Shown here piece by piece: positions 1 to 6,876 of a DNA stretch of 64,000 nt. The position numbers and the translations under genes were made by a program. This DNA comes from an uncultured Ruminococcus sp. (GTDB taxonomy: Bacteria > Bacillota > Clostridia > Oscillospirales > Ruminococcaceae). Numbering within the stretch: the stretch's first letter is position 1; each line of letters opens with the position of its first letter. Under the pieces are notes generated by a model, which saw nothing but the letters and a program-made list of their open reading frames with translations, had not been told where the DNA came from and did not search any database. The DNA lies in contig NZ_CAMYUE010000006.1 in assembly GCF_947301925.1 (NCBI RefSeq), positions 62,001 to 126,000 on the forward strand. Direction: 5' to 3'.

Positions 1-528
1 GGGGAACTTGTCGTAGGCGATGACGTTCATGCCGAAGCCGCGGCATATGTTGATGAATATGCGGCCTATCTTACCTGTTCCCACTACGCCCACGGTCTTG
101 CCGTGAAGGTCGAAGCCTGTGAGGCCGTTAAGGGAGAAGTTGTGATCCCTTGTGCGGATAAAGGCCTTGTGGACGCGGCGTATTGAGGTCAGCAGCAGTG
201 CAGCTGCGTGCTCGGCAACTGCATAGGGCGAGTAGGCAGGCACACTGACTACCTTCAGCTTGTCCTTGGCGTAATTGATATCAACGTTGTTGTAGCCTGC
301 GCAGCGGAGGGCAAGTGTCTTTACGCCCAGAGCGCAGAGCCTGTCGATGACGGCGGCGTTTACCGTGTCGTTTACGAATACGCAGACGGCCTCGCAGCCC
401 TTGGCCAGAGCGGCAGTATCCTCGTTGAGCTTGGTCTCGTAGAATTTGAAGGTGATCTTCTTCTCCTTGCCAAGCTTTTCAAATGAGGGCATATCATATG
501 GCTTTGTGTCAAAAAAAGCGACTTTCAT
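1..528 (-). CDS. D-isomer-specific 2-hydroxyacid dehydrogenase (D-lactate dehydrogenase type), N-terminal 176 codons, cut by window edge
   Basis: Reverse-strand reading frame open from an ATG at 528 to the window start. The protein begins MKVAFFDTKPYDMPSFEK, as in fermentative D-lactate dehydrogenases (LdhA group), and reaches the NAD-binding Rossmann motif GKTVGVVGTGKIGR near residues 152-165. The catalytic-domain segment ALRCAGYNNVDI (around residue 76) is typical of the family. Expected reaction: NADH-dependent reduction of pyruvate or a related 2-oxoacid in the cytoplasm. The C-terminal half, with the catalytic Glu and His, lies outside the window, so substrate cannot be judged. It lies 37 bp downstream of the isochorismatase-like gene on the same strand, suggesting co-transcription. 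Confidence 0.88.
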   Translation of the reverse strand, partial: MKVAFFDTKPYDMPSFEKLGKEKKITFKFYETKLNEDTAALAKGCEAVCVFVNDTVNAAVIDRLCALGVKTLALRCAGYNNVDINYAKDKLKVVSVPAYSPYAVAEHAAALLLTSIRRVHKAFIRTRDHNFSLNGLTGFDLHGKTVGVVGTGKIGRIFINICRGFGMNVIAYDKFP

Positions 529-565
529 TGCAGTTACCTTCTTTCGCAGTAAGTTTGGGTCCCCT

Positions 566-1084
566 TCAGACTATCTTTGCAAATACGCCTGCAAGGGAAG
601 CGATGTATGTTTTCTGTACTGTCTCGGCAGGTATGATCTCGCCGTTTATCTCCAGATCCATAGTTGCGCAGGCGTCGGCTACCAGCGTCACCTCATAGCC
701 GTGATCCATTGCGGCGCGTACCGTGGTGTCAACGCACATATGGGTCATCATGCCGCATACAATAAGCTTCTCGACGCCCATGCTGCGGAGGCAGTCGTTG
801 AGCTCGGTGCCGAGGAAGCTGTTGGGGCAGTACTTGTTTATCACTATGTCGTCGGGCAGCGGAGCTATCCTCTCGGATATCTCGCAGCCGTAGGTGCCTT
901 CGTTGAAAAACGTCTCGTCGTCGGGGTTGATGTGTCTGATGTAGATTATGGGGCGTCCTGTCTGACGGCTCTCGCTGATGAGTTCAACGATGCGGTCCTC
1001 GGCCTGCCTGGGGTTGTGGAGCTCGCAGGCTCCGCCCTCAAAGTAGTCGTTCTGTACGTCGATGACGATCAAAGCTTCTTTCAT
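566..1084 (-). CDS. isochorismatase-family cysteine hydrolase
   Basis: A 172-residue cytoplasmic protein of the isochorismatase/nicotinamidase superfamily. The catalytic triad is visible: Asp9 in VIDVQND, Lys84 in INKYCPNS, and Cys117 in GMMTHMCVDTT. The family hydrolyses amide or vinyl-ether bonds in small molecules such as nicotinamide, ureidoacrylate or isochorismate; the substrate cannot be told here. Two in-frame ATGs lie 6 bp apart (1090 and 1084); the second is preferred because it sits about 8 bp from the GGGAG ribosome binding site, while the first is only 2 bp away. It is followed by the dehydrogenase gene and preceded by a strong promoter at 1240-1268. Confidence 0.85.
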   Translation of the reverse strand: MKEALIVIDVQNDYFEGGACELHNPRQAEDRIVELISESRQTGRPIIYIRHINPDDETFFNEGTYGCEISERIAPLPDDIVINKYCPNSFLGTELNDCLRSMGVEKLIVCGMMTHMCVDTTVRAAMDHGYEVTLVADACATMDLEINGEIIPAETVQKTYIASLAGVFAKIV

Positions 1085-1239
1085 ATTCATATCTCCCTGA
1101 GTGCATTGTTCCTGTTACGGTGAAATGGAAAGTTCAACTAAGAACTCTGCCGTCTTTTTTCGTCTAATATATAGAGGGAGTTTTCCGTCGGCGAAAGGCT
1201 CCGCTCTCATATCATGACCCGCAGGAACGTTTTTTATTT

Positions 1240-1268
1240 AGTATACCACATCGCAGCCACCCTGTCAA
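1240..1268 (-). promoter_or_regulatory. sigma-A-type promoter for the isochorismatase/dehydrogenase operon
   Basis: On the minus strand a TTGACA box (1263-1268) and a TATACT box (1240-1245) are 17 bp apart. The transcript would have a leader of roughly 150 nt before the ATG at 1084. The rest of the 1085-1473 gap holds no ORF with a ribosome binding site. Its leader part contains a short GGAG...CTCC hairpin that I could not match to a known riboswitch. Confidence 0.65.
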
Positions 1269-1473
1269 TGAATGGAGCGGTGGTCATAATCACGAAAAAT
1301 CCACGCCGGGAGCGTTGAAAAATGTGACTGCGGAGAAACGGGCGGCAGTATGCCGCCTGAAAAACGCATAAAAAGACTTGACGGTATATCCGCCTGTCAT
1401 TATAATTAAGAAGATTAAGGCTCGCGGTATATCCGCCTGCCGTTGTGATAAATATAATAAGGAGGGAAAACCT

Positions 1474-3966
1474 ATGAGATTCATGAAGCAAATGATATCT
1501 GTTGTCCTGGCGTCTGCAATGGCGGCCTCTGTCTGCTGTGCGGGCATGAGCACTGCGGCGGCGGACGGGAACGATCTTTCCGTTGGAGCCGCATTAATCG
1601 AGGAGGGCGGTTTTAACGTTCCCGACTGGGTACCTCAGGACTTTGAGTCCGCTTTCAACTTCACCAACGATCACGGTTCCACTCAGGTGAACGGGAACTA
1701 TTTCTGTATCGTCACAAAGGTGGCAGGCTCAGAAGAAAAGAGCTTTGTTGAAGCAAAGCTTTCGGAGGGCAGCGAAAGTGTGACCCTGTTGAGCAACAGG
1801 AACTACAGTTATGACCCCGGTCAGACCACAACTACTACAAATATATTCGGAGACGGTCAGAGGCTGCCTGACTATTACTACAATGTAATGGTGTTTGAGT
1901 TCAGCGTCGATATCGATGCGGAGATAAATGTGGGAGTGTACGAAAAAGGTGAGGAGCCCGTTGAGGTGATCTCGAAAAAGTACAGCCTTACCATGAGCAT
2001 GGGTACGCTGACGGAAAACGGCTTCTTCGGCTGGCTCCCCGACAGTATCGGCGAATTTGAAAGGTTCCGCGAGGAACACGGCGACGTGTCACTGGTGAAC
2101 GGCTATCTGGTGTACTGCGGTGATATTCTCTACGCTGGCGGATTTGATCTTGTAGTGCGTCAGAGCGAGCCAAAAAGGCTGGAGCTGGTACTGGCCGCAG
2201 GAGTCGCGACCCACTATATGTACGATATGAGACCCGCAGGCGGCAGAGATCATATCATTCAGGTATACAAGCCAGTATCCGAGGGCGATGTGGATATCAG
2301 CTTCTCTGAGGAGAGATACTCCGACAGCTATGATGATGAAATGAAGGGCGAGATAAAGCACCTTACCATTGATCGTGATATGACTATCATTGACAGGGAT
2401 ACCCGGTACCCGGACTGGGTGCCTGTGGACTTTGAGAGCACTGTGGAGTTCCTGCGCAAGCACGGTAAGACCTACGGAGCGGACGGCCTTATCTGCACTG
2501 TGAGGACTGCGGAAAGCAGCGACGAGCTTGCCGAGGAACGGGCTGTGTGCAGGAGCCTGAAAGACAGTGAAAACCTCAGCCGCGAAGACTTCCTCATTTC
2601 GGAGAGGACGTTTGAGTTCGCGCTTCCCGAGAAGCCCGATAAGTCGGATACAATGGCCTATATAAGCTATCTTGAATATCTGGAGCGCCTCGGCCTTACC
2701 GAGGATATGGCAGACAGAGGAGAGGTGCTTCCCACGGTATACAGAGTGAGCGTATACAAGGCTCTGCCCGACAGCTTTATTGAGATCTCCCATTATAGCT
2801 TCGACAGAGATACGGAGAGCAGAGAACTGATCGCTGACCTGTTTTTCAGGACCGAAAAGGACGAGAACGATAATGTCATCATAAATGAGACCGATATTTA
2901 CGGCTGGCTGCCCGACTCCGAGGAGGAGTACAACGCATATATCGAGGAAAACGGAAATATTTCCGTACATGACAAGTACATCGTTTACTGCGGCAGGGTG
3001 CCGGTCTGTGCGGGCTATGATCTGTTTGCCGAGACAAAGGGCAGCGCTGACATAAAGAAGTCGGCAAGCTACGAAGTATATATTCCCGATCTCTCCATTC
3101 TCGACGGAGGCTCATCGCCTATGGTGGTGCTGTTTGAAGGCACTAAGGCAGGAAAGGCTCAGGTGGATTTCTACATAGCTCATAGGGAGCACGTCTCCAA
3201 AAGTGCAAAAGATATCATCAGGTACATAAAGATAGGCAATCTGATGAAGCCCGAGTTGATAGATGAGAAGGATATGCCGGAAAAGGTTGCAGGCGACTGC
3301 AACTGGGACGGGCTTGTGAGCATATCGGACGTTATAATGCTCCAGAGGTGGCTCACGGGAAACGGTGAGATAACAGCTCCCGAAAATGCCGACGTGAACG
3401 GCGACGGTGCCGTGGACGTTTTCGACCTTGTAAGCCTGAGAAAAATGGCTGTGGCTCAGACAAATGAGCTCACAAGGATAGTAAGCGACCCAGGACCCAT
3501 GATAGCTGTCGTGCAGACGGATTTTGCGTGGGGCAGAGCAAATAAGGTCACGGTAGTTGATGAGAACGGCTGCGTGTATTATGATTCACCGTCAAAAAGA
3601 GTCGATCAGTCCTCCGAAAGTAAGCTGTACAATACACTGTGCGGTATAATGGAGAAAAACCAGCCTGAGAACGTGCGCATCTCCGACAGCCTTGTGGCCG
3701 AGACAAGAATGCTTGCAAAGGATATCACCTCTCACAGGAATGACAAGATGGGAGATGTCCGCGGAGGCTTTACTGACGCTCCCGGCGTGACGTATTATAT
3801 ATTCGGAAAGAAGGAAGACGGCAGTATAACGTCCCTTTCCATACTGACAACAACGGCGTCCGTAAGCTGGCTCGAATGTGACGAAATTCAGGACTATATC
3901 GGGGATATGGCTATGGACGGCATCATACTTGACGACAGTGAGATATATTCTCTCCTTATGTTCTGA
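1474..3966 (+). CDS. secreted protein with duplicated unknown domains, internal dockerin and extra C-terminal domain
   Basis: An 830-residue exported protein; the ATG at 1474 follows an AAGGAGGG site and starts a signal peptide (MRFMKQMISVVLASAMAAS). Two copies of a module are visible: a PDWVPxDFES motif near residues 50 and 312 and a GWLPDS...YLVYCG motif near residues 187 and 477, so the N-terminal 600 residues are a tandem duplication of about 260-290 residues. A type-I-like dockerin follows at about 607-662 (GDCNWDGLVSISD and DVNGDGAVDVFD repeats), then about 165 residues that resemble nothing I recognise. The dockerin predicts docking on a scaffoldin. No glycoside hydrolase family or catalytic motif was recognised. 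A central rather than terminal dockerin is unusual. Ends at a strong terminator. Confidence 0.85.
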   Translation: MRFMKQMISVVLASAMAASVCCAGMSTAAADGNDLSVGAALIEEGGFNVPDWVPQDFESAFNFTNDHGSTQVNGNYFCIVTKVAGSEEKSFVEAKLSEGSESVTLLSNRNYSYDPGQTTTTTNIFGDGQRLPDYYYNVMVFEFSVDIDAEINVGVYEKGEEPVEVISKKYSLTMSMGTLTENGFFGWLPDSIGEFERFREEHGDVSLVNGYLVYCGDILYAGGFDLVVRQSEPKRLELVLAAGVATHYMYDMRPAGGRDHIIQVYKPVSEGDVDISFSEERYSDSYDDEMKGEIKHLTIDRDMTIIDRDTRYPDWVPVDFESTVEFLRKHGKTYGADGLICTVRTAESSDELAEERAVCRSLKDSENLSREDFLISERTFEFALPEKPDKSDTMAYISYLEYLERLGLTEDMADRGEVLPTVYRVSVYKALPDSFIEISHYSFDRDTESRELIADLFFRTEKDENDNVIINETDIYGWLPDSEEEYNAYIEENGNISVHDKYIVYCGRVPVCAGYDLFAETKGSADIKKSASYEVYIPDLSILDGGSSPMVVLFEGTKAGKAQVDFYIAHREHVSKSAKDIIRYIKIGNLMKPELIDEKDMPEKVAGDCNWDGLVSISDVIMLQRWLTGNGEITAPENADVNGDGAVDVFDLVSLRKMAVAQTNELTRIVSDPGPMIAVVQTDFAWGRANKVTVVDENGCVYYDSPSKRVDQSSESKLYNTLCGIMEKNQPENVRISDSLVAETRMLAKDITSHRNDKMGDVRGGFTDAPGVTYYIFGKKEDGSITSLSILTTTASVSWLECDEIQDYIGDMAMDGIILDDSEIYSLLMF

Positions 3967-3981
3967 GCACAATAGTGATAT

Positions 3982-4011
3982 AAAAAAGCAGCCGTTGCGG
4001 CTGCTTTTTTT
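3982..4011 (+). terminator. rho-independent terminator
   Basis: GCAGCC-GTT-GCGGCTGC-type hairpin flanked by an A-run and a T-run, 15 bp after the stop of the preceding dockerin gene. Confidence 0.85.
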
Positions 4012-4110
4012 CTGTATGGATACGGAAGAAAGCCTTGATTTCGGTAAAAATGAACAGAAATCAAATATTGCTTTTTTTTAAACAGATATTGCTATTTGTG
4101 CTGTTTGAGA

Positions 4111-4139
4111 TTGACTTTTATTCATTCTTAGTGTATATT
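4111..4139 (+). promoter_or_regulatory. promoter of the GH11 xylanase gene
   Basis: TTGACT at 4111-4116 and TATATT at 4134-4139 are separated by 17 bp. Transcription would start near 4146, giving an approximately 110-nt leader that contains the hairpin at 4167-4222. Confidence 0.6.
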
Positions 4140-4166
4140 ATAGGTGAAAGGAATAAAATAGAAGGG

Positions 4167-4222
4167 GAGTCGGTGAGATTATTTGTCCTTTTAGCTAAAA
4201 GGATGGATGGAATAATCGACTC
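4167..4222 (+). promoter_or_regulatory. nested hairpin in the 5'UTR of the xylanase mRNA
   Basis: Three paired segments nest inside each other: GAGTC (4167-4171) with GACTC (4218-4222), GATTATT (4177-4183) with AATAATC (4211-4217), and an 18-bp perfect palindrome TCCTTTTAGCTAAAAGGA (4186-4203) at the tip. It ends about 20 nt before the AAAGGAG ribosome binding site of the xylanase. It may stabilise the mRNA, gate translation, or the palindrome may be a protein-binding site; the sequence does not decide. Confidence 0.5.
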
Positions 4223-4256
4223 TGAACGGGTATTATTATCAAAGGAGTGATCAATC

Positions 4257-6650
4257 ATGAAAATCAAAGGTATAAGAAAGGCGGCTATCGGTCTGGTGGC
4301 AGGAATGGTCTGCGCAGCATCAGTTCCGTTTGCGGCTTTTAACACAGTAAGCGCTGCAGGTCAGACTTACAGTCTGAACGGTGCGGGTCAGCACAAGGGC
4401 ACAGGCCCCGATGGCTACAGCTTCGAGATCTGGGCAGCTGATACCAACCAGCCATCGTCAATGACACTTGGCGATAACGGCACATTCTCCACAACTTGGA
4501 ACTGTGCAGGTCCCAGCGGTAACTTCCTTGCCCGTCGCGGTATCGACATGGGCAGTACAAAGAAGTTCCAGGAGTACAACGGAATTACCTGTGACTTCGA
4601 CGTAAGCTGGTCATCAAGCAACTCCGGTAACTCGCGTCTTTGTATTTACGGCTGGACAAGAAGTCCTCTCGTAGAGTACTACATCGTTGAGGACTGGGCA
4701 AACTGGTGTCCTCCTAACGGACAGCCCGGACAGGGTAATGTTATCAAGCAGTTCACTCTGGACGGAAGCACCTACTATATCTATAAGGAAAACAGAAACT
4801 CATATACTATCGACGGTAACCAGCCCTTCGTACAGTATTACAGTGTTCGTCAGCAGCGCAGACAGTCCGGTACGATCCACGTTTCCGACCACTTTGAGCA
4901 GTGGGAGAGCGCAGGTCTCCAGATGGGCGTTATGTACGAGGTTGCATTCAACGTAGAAGGCTGGGAGAGTAACGGTCAGGCCGATGTTAAGAAGAACACC
5001 ATCACCCTCGGCGATGGCGGTGGCGGCGGCGGACAGCCCGTTGTTACAACTCCCGTTGAGCCCGACGCAAACGGCAACTACTTCCAGAGCACATTTGAAA
5101 GCAGCACCGACGGCTGGACAGGACGCGGCGGCGCTTCGGTTTCCACTACATCGTCTGAAAGCTACGACGGCAGCAAGTGTCTGGCGGTAACAGGAAGAAC
5201 AGCAGAGTGGAACGGCGCAGCTATAGAGCTGGATTCCTCAGCATTCGTTCCCGGCGAGACCTACAGCTTCAGCGTAGGCGTGCTTCAGAAATCAGGCAGC
5301 ACAGTTCCCATGCAGCTCTCACTTCAGCAGGGCGACGGCAACGGCGCTTCCTATACATCTATCGCCAAGGCAGACGCCAAGAGCGGCGAGTGGACAAAGC
5401 TTGAGAACACAGAGTTCAAGATACCCTCAAATTCGGGTTCTATGATACTTTATGTTGAGACTCCCGAGAGCTCGGGCGAACTCACAGACTTCTACATTGA
5501 CGTTGCACAGGGCTCAAAGGCCGGTGTGAAGTCATCTGTAGTCACAGGTCAGGGCAATGTTGGTACTACACCCGATCCTATAGTAACAACTCCCAATCCC
5601 GTAAGCTCGGGCAATCTCTCAAAGGACAGCCAGATCAAGATCATGCCTGTGGGCGACTCTATCACCAACGGCGACGGCGATCCCGGCGGATACAGAAAGT
5701 TCCTCTATGACGCTCTCAAGAACAAGGGCTATACAAAGATCGACATGGTAGGTCCCAACGGCAAGGACAGCGCTACTCAGGGCGGTATCACATATGACGA
5801 CAATCACGCAGGCTTCAGCGGCTACCAGATCAAGGAAGTTCCCAGCTGGGGACAGGCGCAGGGCGGCAGAGGAAGCCTTTACAACGAGCTCAAGAACAAT
5901 GACGCTGTAAAGAAGGCTCAGCCCGATATCATACTCCTTATGATAGGAACGAATGACCTTACCGCTAACCGCTCAATGGACGCCTGTGCATCTGATCTCC
6001 GTGCAATGCTGGATTATATGCTGGCAGATATGCCTTCAGACGGCATGATCTTCCTCTGCTCAGTTCCCGAGCATACAGCATACGGCGGAAATACACAGAA
6101 AATAGCAAACTACAACAACACCGTAAAGAGTGTTGCCGAGGAATACGCAGGCAAGGGCAAGAACGTTCAGTTCGCAGACGTTCACGGCTGTCTCGACGGC
6201 ATGAACGATATCAGCGGCGACCAGCTCCACCCCAACAGCGGCGGCTACAAGAAGATAGGTAACTTCTTCGCAGGCGTTATCGACGAGTACGTTTCGGCAA
6301 GCGCTGCAGCAGTTACCACTACCACCACAACTACTACAACTACGACGACAACAACTACTACCACTACATCTACAACTACCTCCACAACTACGACAACAAC
6401 AACTCCTCCCATCACAGTAAGCAAGCTTGGCGACGTTAACTGTGACGGTACAGTTGAGCTGGCTGACGCTATACTCATCATGCAGTCACTGGCTAACCCC
6501 AACAAGTACGGTAAGAACGGTTCAGACTCCAAGCACCTTACAGAGCAGGGTGCTGCAAACGGAGACGTTGACAAGGAAGTTGTTGGACTTACCTCAAGCG
6601 ACGCACTGAAGATCCAGGAATTCCTCATCGGAAAGATCCAGAGCTTATAA
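4257..6650 (+). CDS. multidomain xylanase: GH11 - CBM22 - SGNH (CE3-like) esterase - Thr linker - dockerin
   Basis: A 797-residue secreted enzyme. Signal peptide at 1-34. GH11 endo-1,4-beta-xylanase at about 36-255, with nucleophile Glu140 (PLVEYYIVEDW) and acid/base Glu234 (FNVEGWESNG). CBM22-like domain at about 275-430. An SGNH-hydrolase domain of the CE3 acetyl-xylan esterase kind starts at about 459, with Ser468 in VGDSITNG, the GTND block, and Asp655/His658 in GDQLHPNS. An almost pure Thr linker (about 680-715) leads to a C-terminal dockerin (725-796). It should cut and deacetylate xylan together. AAAGGAG precedes the ATG. The dockerin nearly matches that of the GH124-like protein at 56755, pointing to one cohesin partner. 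Confidence 0.93.
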   Translation: MKIKGIRKAAIGLVAGMVCAASVPFAAFNTVSAAGQTYSLNGAGQHKGTGPDGYSFEIWAADTNQPSSMTLGDNGTFSTTWNCAGPSGNFLARRGIDMGSTKKFQEYNGITCDFDVSWSSSNSGNSRLCIYGWTRSPLVEYYIVEDWANWCPPNGQPGQGNVIKQFTLDGSTYYIYKENRNSYTIDGNQPFVQYYSVRQQRRQSGTIHVSDHFEQWESAGLQMGVMYEVAFNVEGWESNGQADVKKNTITLGDGGGGGGQPVVTTPVEPDANGNYFQSTFESSTDGWTGRGGASVSTTSSESYDGSKCLAVTGRTAEWNGAAIELDSSAFVPGETYSFSVGVLQKSGSTVPMQLSLQQGDGNGASYTSIAKADAKSGEWTKLENTEFKIPSNSGSMILYVETPESSGELTDFYIDVAQGSKAGVKSSVVTGQGNVGTTPDPIVTTPNPVSSGNLSKDSQIKIMPVGDSITNGDGDPGGYRKFLYDALKNKGYTKIDMVGPNGKDSATQGGITYDDNHAGFSGYQIKEVPSWGQAQGGRGSLYNELKNNDAVKKAQPDIILLMIGTNDLTANRSMDACASDLRAMLDYMLADMPSDGMIFLCSVPEHTAYGGNTQKIANYNNTVKSVAEEYAGKGKNVQFADVHGCLDGMNDISGDQLHPNSGGYKKIGNFFAGVIDEYVSASAAAVTTTTTTTTTTTTTTTTTTSTTTSTTTTTTTPPITVSKLGDVNCDGTVELADAILIMQSLANPNKYGKNGSDSKHLTEQGAANGDVDKEVVGLTSSDALKIQEFLIGKIQSL

Positions 6651-6669
6651 TTTACCTTTTTACCTCTGC

Positions 6670-6698
6670 AAGGGCCGGGATATAATATCCCGGCCTTT
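6670..6698 (+). terminator. terminator after the xylanase gene
   Basis: AAGGGCCGGGATATAATATC-type hairpin (arms GGCCGGGATAT / ATATCCCGGCC) followed by TTTGCTT, 20 bp after the stop codon. Confidence 0.75.
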
Positions 6699-6716
6699 GC
6701 TTATTGTGACATAAAG

Positions 6717-6751
6717 ATCCCCCTCAGTGCTTCCGCAGCTGAGGGGGATCA
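6717..6751 (-). terminator. terminator-like hairpin after the 30-residue peptide gene
   Basis: Arms GATCCCCCTCAG and CTGAGGGGGATC with a T-rich tail on the minus strand; lies 14 bp beyond the stop of the peptide gene at 6766 and between convergent genes. Confidence 0.6.
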
Positions 6752-6765
6752 GTCATATCATTCTG

Positions 6766-6858
6766 TTAAAGGGGAGGGAGCTCTGTGCTGGTGGTGATAA
6801 CATCTTCAGCTTCAAACTCGATCATTTCCATCTCGGGAGTGGTGTATATTTCCTTCAT
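6766..6858 (-). CDS. conserved 30-residue peptide with EDVITTSTELPP tail, first of two copies
   Basis: A 30-codon ORF starting 18 bp after the large repeat-protein gene, with its own GAAAGGAAA ribosome binding site. It begins MKEIYTTPEMEMIEF and ends EAEDVITTSTELPPL. A second ORF of the same length and nearly the same sequence sits in the same place after the paralogous repeat protein at 16790-19093. Of 30 residues, about 23 are identical, and conservation at the protein level in both copies argues for real translation. It has no signal peptide or membrane segment and is strongly acidic with a Thr-Ser-Thr/Pro-Pro C-terminus. Function unknown; short acidic peptides of this kind could be RiPP-like precursors, secreted signals or partners of the neighbouring protein. 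Confidence 0.75.
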   Translation of the reverse strand: MKEIYTTPEMEMIEFEAEDVITTSTELPPL

Positions 6859-6876
6859 AGTTGTATTTCCTTTCGT

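Noticed and set aside
6313-6408. Dense run of ACN codons looking like a microsatellite (also in 48350-48420 and 57020-57085)
   Set aside because: They encode Thr-rich linkers between catalytic domain and dockerin, a normal cellulosomal feature, with mixed third bases.
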